Positions 32,641 to 45,740 of a stretch of 64,000 nt of DNA are shown piece after piece (within the stretch, counting starts at the first letter, position 1; every line of letters starts with the position of its first letter). The translations under genes and the position numbers were made by a program. A model generated the notes under the pieces. It was not told where the DNA came from. It was given only the letters and a program-made list of their open reading frames with translations, and did no database searches. This DNA comes from Piliocolobus tephrosceles (lineage: Eukaryota > Chordata > Mammalia > Primates > Cercopithecidae): assembly GCF_002776525.5 (NCBI RefSeq), contig NC_045436.1:48467313-48531312 (forward strand), in the 5' to 3' direction.

Positions 32641-35600
32641 CACATTGGCTCCTAAATGGGAAGTTTTCTGTAGATTTTTGAAAGGGAAAATGATAATATG
32701 AGGTAAGTAGGCCAATTTGGAAAAAGCATTTAATTAAAAAAATCATCACTAGAAGGCTGTTCCCTCTTATATACGGGCATACATTTGGTACTGTCATTGT
32801 TAATTCTGATATTTGAATCTCTAGAAAGAATTTTGTGAATGGTTGGTTGTACAGAATATGTACAATTCAGAAGACTCTCTAAATTTAACCTCCTAAATAG
32901 GCATACAAGATTGAGAGGATAAAAATGAGGGCAAAGCATAGTCACTATGTTAATATTTGGAGGTTAAATCATGATGGGGATAATCAGTGTCTGGAGGCTG
33001 CAATTGGGATATAAGAGGTAGGGATGTGTGTGTGCACAAGAGAGAGAGAGAGAAACAACCTCATCACCATGAGGGAACTGGAAGTGCCAAAGTCTCTATT
33101 CAGGCCTTACTAGAATGATTTCAACTTATACATCCTGTCCAAACTCACAAATGTATAAACTGGTACTTTAGAATCTTCATGTTTTGAGTGATTGTCAATG
33201 TTTATGCCATTGCAAATACTGGCATTTCAGCAGTTGTTATTTTTCTGGCAAAAGGAAGTTGACGATTCAGCCTTCTCTTAATATGGCAACCAATTTGGAT
33301 TTGGGACATTGAATAGAATCATCAATTGCTGTTGTTATTCAGTGTATCATTTGTTGATGGCTTCAGAGATGGGGAAGCAATGTTTTGCACAACATTGAAT
33401 GTACCAATCTAATCTTAATGTATAAAGGGATGCAACGGTAAAATCTAGTCACTGGTACCTTGCAGTATTTTAATTGACTCCTTTCCTCCTCAAAGAATGA
33501 AAAACCTTTCATTGTTCTTCTGCTGTCAGTTGCTGCTCAGCTCTGACTACCATTAGCTTTATTGTATATGATTCAAAATGGATGAAAGATAAAGGTTTCT
33601 GCCCTGAGAATTTTTCCAAGTGATGTTGTAAGTGATTGGGAAGATGGCTCTTATGGTTATGCTTGACACCCACGATGTAGGGATGAGTAGAAACCTTTTG
33701 GGATAGCTGAGCTCTAATGCATTGGAGTCATTGTCATTCTTCATTTGTGTTCAGAGCAACAGCCTCTGAACATTCCCCACAGGGCTTTGGGGTGAGCCAA
33801 TGAGGCGTTATGCACAAATTAAGGAAACTTGACCTTCACTCCTTTCCCCTAGGCCCCCAAGCCTTATCACCTCTTGCTTCTCTTTACAATCCCCGATCAG
33901 AACACACGATCTCCATTAAGTATATCCCTATTGCGTAACCTTAATTAATATCGGTTGACTCACAATTGAAGAAAAATGAATTGCTTTTTCCCCTGCAATA
34001 TTACCGTCTTGCCCTTTAGTAAAAATTAAGTGGGTGTTCCTAGACCTTTTGTGTTTTGAATTTTTGAAAATAGAATCATCCTAGTGCCTGAAGGAACACA
34101 ATTTGGCATCTAAAACTTCCACACTAGTGTTTCTGAGATTCCTTAGAAATAGATCAATTTAAGTATATTTCCACCTGTCTCATTGACATTTTATATTAGT
34201 TGTTTTTCTAACTGTAGTTCAAAAATAATTCAGAGGGTTATATAATACTTTAAAAAATGAAGTAGAGGAAACCGTTATAATTCATTGCATGTGATATGGG
34301 TAACTATTGTTTTGTGAAACTTTTGTTTCATACATGCTGACGTGTGTGTGTGCGAGGTCATGATGGATTTAAAAACTACAGTCTTAGATAATAATATCCC
34401 AGTAATCCATAATGGTCTTTTCTCCATTCTATAAAAATACCCACAGTAGCAAGCACTATGACTCTGTATAACCTCCCCATGTTATCCAACAGTTAGGTAG
34501 CTGGCTGATACCTGCTGCGGCCACAATGTTTGCTAATAGAAGCTATTTTTCACTTTTATTGTTACTTATTATTTCTGTTTTTAGCTCATAGAAGCCGGCA
34601 TTAAAGGGAAGGGCTTTTGGGTTAAGGAGGAGAGTCTTCACAACTCTGAGGCTAGTCTCTTCTGACGTAAAGCCATGAGGATCTGTAACAACTTTCCTCA
34701 ATTGTGCAGATGAAGGCTTTGATAGTTTTCATTGAAGGCTGAGAGCTATGGGTTCATATCGAAGAACGGTTTCCAGCAGTCTTTATTTCTCATGTGAACT
34801 AGCAAATGGAATCTACAATCTCTAGAGCAACATGAGTACAATTGATGGAGCCTACACAGTTAAGGGGAGAGGCTATGCTTTCATCTCCAAACCACAGAGG
34901 ATGGTGAGTCAAAGATTTTGTGATTGGTGTCTCCATTTTTGAAAGCACCGGACAGATGGAAGTGCATGAGTATATGACAAAGAATCAGAACATAAGAAAA
35001 AGCTGTGGCATCCATGACCACCCTGGCCACTCCAGGCTCCATTTTAGTAATACCTAGTGAAGACCCATGGTAGTAACACTGGAGCCACATTCTAATTATC
35101 TACAGTTGCTTTTTATACTTTTTATTTATTCCGTTATTTACTTTTGCTTGAGACAACTGCTTAGGAAACTATGTACAGTTCCTAAGATGATATGAATTAA
35201 AAATCTTGCCCATAGCTGTGCAGATTTGGATGTTAAAAGCCCTTCCTTGTGAATTATCAGCAGGCCTCTGAGCCATGGTCATCTGTTGCAGTGATCGTGG
35301 TGCTGATGCCTGGTTGGGCAAGGGAAGCAGGACTGTCTATAGAGTGGTTTGAGGATAAGGTTATTCTTGTTAGTGAACACTACCTCTTATGTAGAAATTT
35401 CCTAACCACAGGGTGAATGTGACATTATCTTCCTTTCTTTTAATATGAGAAGAGCAAACCTGTAACTGTTCCCTGTGTTGCCAGGGAAAGTAGATGGTGA
35501 CTCACTTCTTGAGTATTTCTGCTGAAAAAAAAACATTTGTGACATGTTAATGACCTTTAGGAAAGGAAAGGATCAGGGAAAAATTATTTAATATGTGAGT

Positions 35601-35792
35601 TTATTGCCTTTCCTTCTTGTTTCCTATGTCCCATGTCTACTGGTCACTCTAATTTTTTAGATGGGTAAACTATGCAGTGAAATCCTAATCAATATTTTTT
35701 CTTCTTGTTAACAGCATTCGTATTGAAGAAAAGACTAAAATGTGGTTTTATTTATATGCCTTCTGTGGATATACTTGAAAGCTTGCTATAAA
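32641..35792. other. Intron 1, 3.1 kb without recognised repeats
   Basis: Only a short (GA)n at 33041-33054 and a GT run near 34345 stand out. No exon, RNA gene or repeat family was recognised. Low repeat density over this length is compatible with preserved regulatory sequence, but this is untested. Confidence 0.4.
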
Positions 35793-35875
35793 TACAGTCA
35801 TGTGCAGGATAATGACATTTTGGTCAATAAAAGACCACATATATAACAGTGATCCCATGAGATTATAATGGAGCT

Positions 35876-36184
35876 GGCTGGGTGCAGTGTCTCACACCTG
35901 TAATCGCAGAACTTTGAGAGGCCAAGGCAGGCAGATCACTTGAGGTTAGGAGTTTGAGACCATCCTGGCCAACATGGTGAAATCCCGTCTCTACTAAAAA
36001 TACAAAAATTAGCCAGGCATGGTGGCGCATGCCTGTAGTCCCAGCTACTCGAGAGGCTGAGGCAGGAGAATTGCTTGAACCTATGAGACAGAAGTTGCAG
36101 TGAGCTGAGATTGTGCCACTGCACTCCAGCCTGGGCAACAGAGCAAGACTCTGTCTTAAATAAATAAATAAATAAATAAATAAA
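35876..36184 (+). mobile_element. Alu SINE (AluS age) inside the Tigger element
   Basis: Dimer from GGCTGGGTGCAGTGTCTCAC to an (AAAT)n tail. Perfect 16-bp duplication AGATTATAATGGAGCT at 35860-35875 and 36185-36200. Confidence 0.97.
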
Positions 36185-36715
36185 AGATTATAATGGAGCT
36201 AAAAAATGTCTACCACCTGGTGACGTTGTAGCTGTTGTAAAGTCATAGAATAACACATTACTCACGTGTTTGTAGTGATGCTGGTGTAAACAAACCTACT
36301 GAGCTGCCAGTCGTATAAAAGTGTAGCACATACAATTATGTACAGTACATAGTAATAACTGTTACATATTTATTTATTATACTATTTATTATTATTTTAA
36401 AGTATACTCTTTGTACTTATTTCTAAAAGTTAACCGTAAAACAGGCTTGGGTGGGTGCTTCAGGAGCTATTACAGAAGAAGGCATTGTCGTCACAGGAAA
36501 TGACAGCTCCATGCATGTTATTGCCTCTGAAGACCTTCCAATGGGACAAGATATGGAGGTAGAGAATGGTGATACTGACTATCTTGACCCTGTGTAGGCA
36601 TAGGCTAATGTGTGTATTTGTGTCTTAGTTTTTAACAAGAAAGTTTAAAAAATAAAATGAAAGATTTAAAAATAGACAAAGTATCTTAGAATAAAGATAT
36701 TAAGAAAATATTTTT

Positions 36716-37000
36716 GGCCGGGCATGGTGGCTCAAGCCTGTAATCCCAGCACTTTGGGAGGCCGAGACGGGCGGATCACGAGGTCAGGAGATCGAGATCA
36801 TCCTGGCTAACACGGTGAAACCCCGTCTCTACTAAAAATACAAAAACTAGCTGGGCGAGGTGGCGGGCGCCTGTAGTCTCAGCTACTCGGGAGGCTGAGG
36901 CAGGAGAATGGTGTAAACCCAGGAGGCTTGCAGTGAGCTGAGATCCGGCCACTGCACTCCAGTCCGGGCGACAGAGCAAGACTCCGCCTCAAAAAAAAAA
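36716..37000 (+). mobile_element. AluY with Old World monkey-type diagnostic bases
   Basis: GGCCGGGCATGGTGGCTCAA start. Internal AAACTAGCTGGGCGAGGTGG, GTAAACCC and GAGATCCGGCC match the AluY form I associate with Old World monkeys. A short deletion lies before TTGCAGTGAGC. Duplication AAAATATTTTT at 36705-36715 and 37000-37010. Confidence 0.95.
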
Positions 37001-37555
37001 AAATATTTTTGTACAGCTGTACAATGTGTGTTTTAAGAAAAGCATTATTACAAAAGTCAAAAAAGTTAAAAAAATAAGTTTATAAAGTAAAAAATTTATG
37101 GTAAGCTAAGGTTAATTCATTATTGAAGACAGAATAATTTTAAAATAAATTTAGTGTAGCCTGAGTATACAGTGTCCATAAAGCCTACAATAGTGTGTAG
37201 TAATGTCCTAGGCCTTCATATTCACCCACCACTCACTCAAAGCAACTTTCAATCTTAGAAGCTGCATTCACGATAAGTGCCCTAAATGGGTGTACCATGT
37301 TAAATCTTTTATACCATATTTTTACTGTACCTTTTCTATGTTTAGATACACAAATTCTCACAGTATTCAAAACGGTAACATGCTGACAGGTTTGTGGCCT
37401 AGGAGCAATAGTCAATACCATATAGTCTGGATGTGTGATAGGCTATTCCATCTAGGTTGGTGTTAAGTACACTCTATGATGTTTCCACGATGATGAAATT
37501 GGCTAAGGACACCTTTCTTAGGACCAGTCTCTGTTGTCATGCAACACATGACGTA

Positions 37556-40299
37556 CATCTCCTTCCCTAACATGCCTCTTTGTATAGTACCCTCAGTCAG
37601 ATCCATCCCAAGTTAGACATTGCTGAGGCTGAACAAATGTTAAAAATGGAAGGGATGCAACAAAACTGTTCCTGCATTGACTTTGCAATGTATTAGATCA
37701 GTCTACAGAATGAAAGTGTGAATGTCCTTGATAGCATTGCTTATTTAGTAGTAGATGTACAGTAGTTGTGATCAGCAGTATTTGGGTTTACTGTCACTTG
37801 GATGTGGTAGAAGGAAGACTATTTTTTTTTTCTATTTGTGGAATCCATTCCAGAATTTCGTCTCCAATTGAAGAGGAGAACTCCTTACCTGTTCTTCTGA
37901 GATAGAATTGTATATTTAACTCTTCCTGGAAGTTACTGCTTTTCTTAGGAAAGATTTAGAAGCAACTTAGAGATGTTGATCAAATATATAAGGACTAGAA
38001 CATAATTACCATACTATAGAGCTAGGCAAATAGCATTTGGGTAAAGAAGCAAAATCTGGGTATCAAGTGGGGACTTCTAATCCCTTGAGGTGTAGATTAT
38101 GTTGATTTTTAACCTTTATTCTAGTCCTATAAAAGTTGAAATGTTTCTGTAATTTTTTTTTTTAGCCTTCTAGGGGGCTTATATTTTCATGTTTATCAGT
38201 TATCAGGAGATCTTTTGCAGATGTCTCTTTCACACTGCATTGATCAAAACCTAATCAGCTTTCAGGTACAGGCACACACATACACACCCCCCAAACCAGA
38301 GACCCTACTAAAACATACACATTCACAATCACAGTATCATTTAGTGTATAGAATTTTACTGAAAATCTGAGGGGTCACATCACATACTGTATGGCTCAAT
38401 ACTGCATTTTAGAGTACCTTGTTCTTAAAGTTTTTTTTTTTATGTAACTTGGATGTTTTGGAGGGCACATCCCACTCTTTGCCATCATGTCAGATCACTT
38501 GCTGGTCTAACCTTGTGTTCAAACTGATGTCTCTAGTCTCTTACTTTTCCATCTACTCCCCTGAAATAAATGTAGCCTCAAAAGTCAAAATAATTACTTT
38601 CTTATTTAGTTTCTTAGCAGGGGAAACTTTCTAGGAGCCAAATTTTTCTCACTTCTTCACTTTTGGTGAAGATACACATGGTTGGGGTGAAGTTTCCATG
38701 GTGGCCATGCAATACTTTGACCGTTAGTCACCCAGAGTTTCTTTTTGCTCTTCTCCTGTTCAGAGTCCAATTTTGTTTCCCCTGGCTCCTCTCTCCTCCC
38801 TGTCTCTTTTCTTTCTTCTGCTTTCTGAGCCAGAAAAATACCTTCTGATCCAGATGAATCTGATATTGATATTGATAACTGATCAATATCTTCTGATCCA
38901 GAAGGTAAATAATTTCTCTCCTACTTGGTTGCAGAGCACTTTCTACCTTTTTCCTGAAGCTCTAGATGTGTTGTTCTTGAGTTCTCTCATTTTCTGCCCC
39001 GTCAAAGGCGTTTCCTTCTTTTAGAGTAATTACAGTGCCAGCTCTTTGGAAAGTAACTTTTTTTCCATCCTTTTTTATCAGCAATAACGAGAAGTGTTAT
39101 CATCCTACAAAATCATATTAAAATTATAAAAAATAAATTATAGGATTAATTTTCAGTATAACTATTTAAGAGTGGCAGAAATAATGAGATGGAGACAGGG
39201 AGAAGAATCACCAATGGCCACATTTCAGGAAAAACCTCCTATTAGAGTTTAGTAATTATAGAATAGATTTTTTAAGGAAGTGCTCAAAGAACTCCATTCT
39301 TATGATTGTTAAAAACAACTGGAAAAATAATTAGACATGCTTTTGGAACTATTTTCTGCATTGGCTAAGGTAAGTGTGTCAGAAGTCTAATAAAACTTTC
39401 TGATGTCTCTATCCTTGACTTTCAAGTCAACCCAGTCCTTGTGCAATGAGGAAGGAAAACATAAATCAGACTGTTATCTGCTAATATAAGAGGGGCAATG
39501 TAGCACAATGTTTAAGAACAGCAGCTTTGGAGAAAGACACACCTGAATTTATTATTGTTTTTATTATTGGGACAGCAAGTGTGTAGAGTTGAGATATATA
39601 TATATATATATAATAGAACCAGAATATGGGCATTGGAAAAGACCTTAGAGATCATAGGATTCCAAGTGCCCCCATCGAAAGATAAGGAAATTGGAGACTC
39701 AGAAAGGAAAAATTATTTCAAGATCACATCTCTGGTCAGTGGCAGAGCCAGGGTTAAGACCTGCAACTCTTGACTCCTAGTATGAGGCAAACATTCACCA
39801 CACCAGCGGTCACACTGCACTTGGGGCATCATGACGATTGGCATTATGGAGTCTTGGCTGTGCTTGTGTGCCAGGACTGTCCCAGGGATGTCTGACTGGC
39901 CTGCCCTAGCACTTGGAGACCTGTGCACTGGCAAGGGCAGAGACCAAGAGCTGGGGGGTGCAGAGGAGTAGCCATTAGGAAATGTTTCTTATGAGATAGA
40001 CTTTGGGTTGCTTCTGCTTATCACATTATTATATTACCACCAAGCAGCCTGTGAAGGAACCCAAAGTAAGTGCTGTCTGAGAAGACCTAGAACATTATTC
40101 TTTGGGAGAAAATGTGACCAAAGACAGGAAATTGACTGTAGATTTTTAGTGTTTTATAATTTTGAATATATACTGATGGTAATTGGAGTTATTTCTAGCT
40201 GTATGACATATTTATATGTGTGTGCTTCCTTCCACCCCATCTACGAGGGATTTTCATAAGGGAGGAAGGCATCTGAAGGAAATTGGTAAAATTTGAAAT
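37556..40299. other. Intron 1, mostly unrecognised
   Basis: Contains an (AT)n tract at 39594-39611 and a 14-bp unit CTTCTGATCCAGA repeated at about 38843 and 38890. A possible MIR start lies at 39490-39550. No exon recognised. Confidence 0.4.
39612..39780 (-). repeat. Possible CR1/L3-type LINE fragment
   Basis: TTGGAAAAGACCTTAGAGATCA, gataaggaaattggagactc and gcagagccagggttaagacc have the layout of CR1/L3 3' ends. Assignment is tentative. Confidence 0.4.
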
Positions 40300-41775
40300 T
40301 CGCTGGCAGCTTTTACTAATTGAATTTGTCTCAAATCTCAAAGAAAACTACTACTAACAAAGTTAAAATGATGGATAAACTGAGAAAAATCTTTGCATGC
40401 TATATATCAAACAAAGATGTAATATTTTTAATTAATAAAAAACTACCATAAAAATAGCAAGGACAACCATCCCAATAGAAAAACATCTAAAAATATAAAA
40501 ACAAGCAATTTACAAAAAGGGATATAAATGTTTCAAAAAAAAAGAAAAAAAAGTCTCTCCTCATTATTAATCAAAAACATGTAAGTTAAAACATTTTATC
40601 ATTTTTAGATAAAACTGGCAATGATTAAGAAAAACAGCACAATATCTAGTATTAGATGGAGCTAGGGACTCTGGATTCTCTCTCATGGAATCAAAATTCC
40701 CATAAATTTTAAGGCCCACCATTGTTTGATGTATTATTAAGGAAAAAAAGTCACCAATTAAACTATGACACAAGGCTATTTAGAATTTTATTTCATAGTT
40801 ATTGTAAGCTATTTTCTGTATTTAGATAGACTTAACCACTGATGATGCCTAACTATATGTATGAAGAAAATATAAGCAAAGTAAATTGTTTTAATGAGTA
40901 ATTTTCTAAAACTTTTTCACAGAATTCAACACTTGTGAACCACTTGTCAACTTAGAGTATCAATATCCCTGTTTTTCTTCCACATAGACGTTGTTGTCTG
41001 TGCCATTGAAGGCTTTGAGGGTGTAGCATTTCATAAAAGAATGCTCTGCTTATGTGTCTGGGATATTTTTCCAAGCCATTGATGCCCATCCTGTGAGATT
41101 CAGTGCTGACACTTTCTTGATCTTAAAGAAGATATAGAAGTGTTTTCAGACAATAGCCGGAAGTTATAATTGCTGCTTGAAATGGCCTTTAAGTGCTTTT
41201 CTGGCTGGGATATTGCAGGATGGCATAGGCAGTGATAATCACATCACAATCTGCCACTTGGCTGACTGTGATTTTAATTTCAGAGATGTTAAAATGCAAA
41301 AACAAGAAATAGATTAAATGTAGAATTTGCAATTGTAGAAACATAAAATATTGCAGACTTCTTCACATTTGGCCATATGCACCCTAAAAAATTCTTTGTG
41401 AGTTATATACTTTTGACCCAGAAAATAAGCCTCTAGGGATTTACCCTAACATAGTTATTATGAATGGGCAATTTTATGAAGATATTTGTTGTTTTTAAAT
41501 GTAAAATTTTGAAATAACCCAGAGATGTCCATAGATGGAGTTGGTTAAGCAAAATAGAATGTATTCTTTTAGCATGCAGCCATTATGCCAAACCTGGTCA
41601 TCCGTCTCTGTTCCAGAATGTGATGAGCTTCAGTGAGAACTGCATGTGCAGACATAAAATAAATGCCTATGATGTTGTAAGAGTAAGGAGAAAGTCATAA
41701 AACAAATTGTAGAGTCAATTACTAATACTGTAATTTTTCATTATGTTTTTAATTTTATGTTACATTTATAGTTAG
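40300..41775 (+). repeat. Ancient L1M fragments, sense
   Basis: AACAAGCAATTTACAAAAAG, aatcaaaaacatgtaagtt and aaaactggcaatgattaag (40500-40625) are decayed ORF2. A further piece (cagagatgtccatagatgga, cagccattatgcca) lies at 41400-41590. The part between about 40780 and 41390 is not recognised and may be inserted or unique. Confidence 0.55.
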
Positions 41776-42244
41776 AATGAAAGAATAATGCTTTTTCCCT
41801 TAATGTGTCCAAGCCAGCTGTAGAAAGAGTTTCAGGTTTACTGACATCACATTTACAGTGGACTGTCACAGATTATTCATTATATGGTATGCAGGTAAAG
41901 GGATAGATTAAAAAGCGTTCAAGAGCATAGGAAGAGGCCACATGGAGCAGTTCAGGGAGTAGATTTTTAAATGTTTAAACAGTTTGGGGTACCTGTATAT
42001 CCAAAGTACTGTGATGGGTGGGGTACACCTTCACAATACTTAAAGAAAGTAAAGGAGATTTGTAAACAAAACGGTGTGGCAGCTCTGAGGAGGGAAAAAT
42101 TCATTCCAGCTTGGAGCTCAGTGGAGATGTTCTGGAGGAGGTGGAGTTTGAGTTAGGACAAGATTGGGAAAGTGTTGAGAACCCTGTTGAATTATAGGAG
42201 AAATCCACTTACACAAACTTATACAAGCCATATGCTTTTAAAAA
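41776..42244. other. Intron 1, no recognised feature
   Basis: No repeat or exon recognised. Confidence 0.4.
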
Positions 42245-42579
42245 GTGTTATTCTTTCTAAAAGTGAACTACTTATTAAAGTATAACATGCATATATAAAA
42301 GTGCACAAATCATAAATGTACTGCTTCAACTGCTTGATGGAGTTTTGAAAAGTGATCACACCCAGGTAGGAAACAAAATACTGACTAACCCTGTGAGCTC
42401 CCACCATGCCCATTTCCAGTCACTGACCTGCTCAAGGGTAATCAGTATCCCTACTTCAAATTCCATAGACTAGGTTGCCCTGTTTTTCAACTTTGTAGAG
42501 ACAGAATATACTCTTGTGTCTGGTGTCTTTCATTCAATATCGTGTTTGTGAGTTTCATTCACGGTGTTTTTGGTAGATA
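42245..42579 (-). repeat. Ancient L1M 3' fragment, antisense
   Basis: TTAAAGTATAACATGCATAT, aaagtgcacaaatcataaatg and tctggtgtctttcattcaat match old antisense L1. It is cut at the right by the Tigger insertion. Confidence 0.65.
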
Positions 42580-42581
42580 TA

Positions 42582-43736
42582 CAGACATACATCACTTAGT
42601 CACAGGGATCCCATTCTGAGAAATGTGTCATTAGGCAGTTTTGTCATTGTGAGCATATCATGGAGTCACTTACACAAACTTATTACACCCCTAGGCTCTA
42701 TGGTATAGCCTCTTGCTCCCAAGCTATAAACTTGTGCAACATGTTACTGTACCAAATACTGTAGGGCTGTTGTACCACAATGTTGATATGTTTGTGTATC
42801 TAACATCTTTAAACATGGAAAAGGCACAGTAAAAATATGATACGAAAGATAAAAATGGTACACCTGTTTAGGGCACTTAGTATGAATGGAACTTGCAGGA
42901 CTGGAAGTTGCTCTGGGTGAGTCAGTGGTTGAGTGTTGAGTGAATGCGAAGGCCCGGTTCACTACTGTCCTCTATTATAGATTTAGTAAACACTGTGCAC
43001 TCAGTATACTAAATTTACTTAAAATTTCTTCTTTAGTAAGTTAACCTTAGTTTACTATAACTTTTTTGCTTTATAAACTTTTTAATTTTTAAAAGTTTTT
43101 AACTCTTTTATAGTAACACTTTGCTTAAAACACACACATTGTATAGCTGTACAAAATTTTTTTTCTATATTCTTATTCTATAAGCTTTTTCTTTTTAATA
43201 AACTTTCTTTTTACATTGTAAACCCACAAATATACACATTAGTCCATGCCCAAACAGGGTCAAGAACGTCCTTATCACTGTCTTCCACCTCTACATCTCG
43301 TCCCGCTGGAAAGTCTTCAGGGGCAATAACACACATGGAGCTGTCATCGCCTATGATAACAATGCCTTCTTCTGGATATCTTTTGATGAACATGCCTAAG
43401 ACTATTTCAAAGATTAGTTTTCTTTTTTATAAGTAGAAGAAATATACTTTAAATTATATAGTGTATACACAAATACATAAATCAGTAACATAATCATTAT
43501 CACTAAATATGAACTGTACATAATTGTATGCACTACTTTTATATGACTGACACCGCAGTAGGTTTTCTTATACCAGCACCACCATAAAAACGTGAATAAT
43601 GCATTGTGCTTTGATGTTATGACAGCTATGAAGTTACTAGGCAGTAGAAATTTTCAGCTTCATTATAATCTTAGGGGACCACTGTCATATATGCCCTCCT
43701 TCGTTGACCAAAACATTATTATATGGCACATGACTA
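42582..43736 (+). mobile_element. Tigger-type DNA transposon, near complete (1,155 bp)
   Basis: Ends CAGACATACATCAC and GGCACATGACTA, flanked by TA at 42580-42581 and 43737-43738. On the minus strand a 60-residue open frame (43211-43393) matches an internal stretch of the 35795 copy. Too short to encode the full transposase, so it is a nonautonomous derivative. Confidence 0.9.
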
Positions 43737-44706
43737 TAGTTGCAAACTATGCTGTGGTATAGACTTAACCTCATAAAGGTCATAAAAGTACATTAATCAT
43801 CTTTGTAATCTCAATGTCTACTCCATGTTGGCACAGAATTGGCATAAAGTTTGCAAAATGCATGACTGGAAGGCTGAAAGAAATTAATTTTCTGAGCTGC
43901 AAAGCAGAGAAATGCATTCAACCAACAGCTGTCAGGACCTAGGGTGTTTCTGACACTGGACGAGGCTCTGGTGGTATGGAGATGCACACAAGAAGGTTCC
44001 TCGTTTCATGGAACTCACATTCTGTTTGGGCAGAAGTAAAAAAATTCCCAGACAACACAGGTCTGCAGATTATGGTCTGTTTTGGTAAATAATAGTTTGA
44101 TATTGCAGATGCTATCTCTAATAAAGCTGCATGAAGACAGTATTAATTGGGTGATCATTTTTTCGTTGAGGACCTGGCTGTCTTTAAATGAAACCTGAAA
44201 GATTTTCAGACCTGGAAAGAGCGTTAGAGAACATCAAGTCCCATGTAGAGGTCTTCTCACTCTGGTTATCAGCCATTGTGAACAAACAAAGGAATTTCCA
44301 AGCCCATTTAGGGATAAAAGAAATACAACACTGGTGATTCTTGAAGTTTCTTGGAATTTTAGCCAAGTATTCAGAGCACTCTGTCCACTTGCTTAAGCAG
44401 GACTTTGAGGTCCCTTGTTTGTGTAATGGAATATGTGGTTTTGTAAATCACTATGTTACCTTGTTCAGAGTAAAAATAAAAGAGGGATTGTTTGATCACA
44501 GTAAACTTAAATGCCATCTTTTCTGAAGTGAGTAAATATCAAGGTATCATTAGATATGATATCTTTAATTGTATTGCATGACTTACATCTTAGCAAAATG
44601 AAAGCTATATAAACATGTTTATCCTTTGGAGGCATTGTGAAAATGTAGTAGAAAAATATCTTCCTAAAATGGGTATAATTCATTGTTGTAGAAACTGAAA
44701 ACTCTT
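43737..44706. other. Intron 1 with a weak L2 piece
   Basis: tgacactggacgaggctctg and tcatggaactcacattctg at 43945-44025 resemble antisense L2. The rest is unrecognised. Confidence 0.4.
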
Positions 44707-45003
44707 GGCTGGGCGTGATGGCTCATGCCTGTAATCCTGGCACTTTGGGAGGCCGAGGCGGGCAGATTGCCTGAACTCAGGAGTTCGAGACCAGCCTGGC
44801 CAACATGGTGAAACCCCATCTCTAGTAAAATACAGAAAATTAGGCATGGCAGTGGGCACCTGTAGTCCTAGCTACTCAGGAGGCTGAGGCAGGAGAATCG
44901 CTTGAACCCGGGAGTTGGAAGTTACAGTGAGCCAAGACTGCACGACTGTATAGAGTGACAGCCTGGGTGACAGAGTGAGACTCCATCTCAAAAAAAAAAA
45001 AAA
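44707..45003 (+). mobile_element. Alu SINE (AluS age)
   Basis: Dimer from GGCTGGGCGTGATGGCTCAT to 13 A. No clear duplication found. Confidence 0.95.
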
Positions 45004-45429
45004 TGGACACTACTCCTGTATTACCAAACGTACCAAAACAAAAACAGCAGTATATCAAATAAGAAGTAAATGTGGCCATTAATCCTCTCCTGCACAGGTA
45101 ACTACTCGTTTCCCATCATAGAAGTAGGCAACTACTGTTAACTGTTATATATATACATGCACAGAACTTTTAAAAACATATATAAAATACATCATGTTTG
45201 TGTAAGAGTGCATGTAACATGTGAAGTTTAAAGACTAATGATAAACAGCTGCAAATAAAAAATGTTCTCAGCACTCAGTATCGTAACTAAATTATTAAGA
45301 AACAGCACAGTAGCAACCTCTGGATTCCCTCAGTGATTGTATTTCTCTCCCCTTCCAAGAGGGAGCCACTATCTTGAAGTTTCTAAATAATTCTTTGGAT
45401 TGGTGTTTAATTTTTATATATGCAACCAT

Positions 45430-45740
45430 AAGAAAAAAATATAAATACACACTTATGTTTGTTTTACCTGTTTTATGTACTACCTAAAAATATGTGGGTA
45501 TATATATCAGTGCTCTCTCCATAAACTTGATATGCAAATTGTATGCAACCAAACAGGTTAATTTTACATAATGGAATTATTTTGTATCTGATTTTTTCCC
45601 TTATAATTATGTTTTTGAGATTCAGTCATTTTGAAGCATGTAGGGTATTCATTGTATGAGCATGCCACAATTTATCCATTTTATCAATTCTCTAGTTGAC
45701 TGAAATTTGAGTTGTTTCTTTTTTGTTGTTGTTTTTAATT
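45430..45740 (-). repeat. Ancient L1M fragment, antisense
   Basis: TTTTTGAGATTCAGTCATTT, ttgtatgagcatgccacaat and ctagttgactgaaatttga follow antisense L1M. Sequence at 45004-45429 is unrecognised and AT-rich. Confidence 0.55.

Larger units (their letters stand above)
35795..37553 (-). mobile_element. Tigger-type DNA transposon, near complete, split by two Alus
   Basis: Starts CAGTCATGTGCAGGATAATG and ends CAACACATGACG, with TA at 35793-35794 and 37554-37555, the pogo/Tigger target duplication. Removing the two Alus with one copy of each duplication leaves about 1.14 kb. An internal stretch (gaagaaggcattgtcgtcac, gacagctccatgcatgtta) aligns to the reverse complement of the 42582 copy. I think it belongs to the Tigger3/4 group, but the subfamily is uncertain. 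Confidence 0.88.

Noticed and set aside
38841..38910. Repeated CTTCTGATCCAGA and GATATTGATATTG as a possible regulatory hairpin
   Set aside because: Short, imperfect, AT-rich and without context; plausible as a local duplication only.
43211..43393. 60-residue acidic frame conserved between two Tigger copies as a possible host gene
   Set aside because: Shared because both are copies of one nonautonomous transposon. Too short for a transposase, and the other copy is interrupted.
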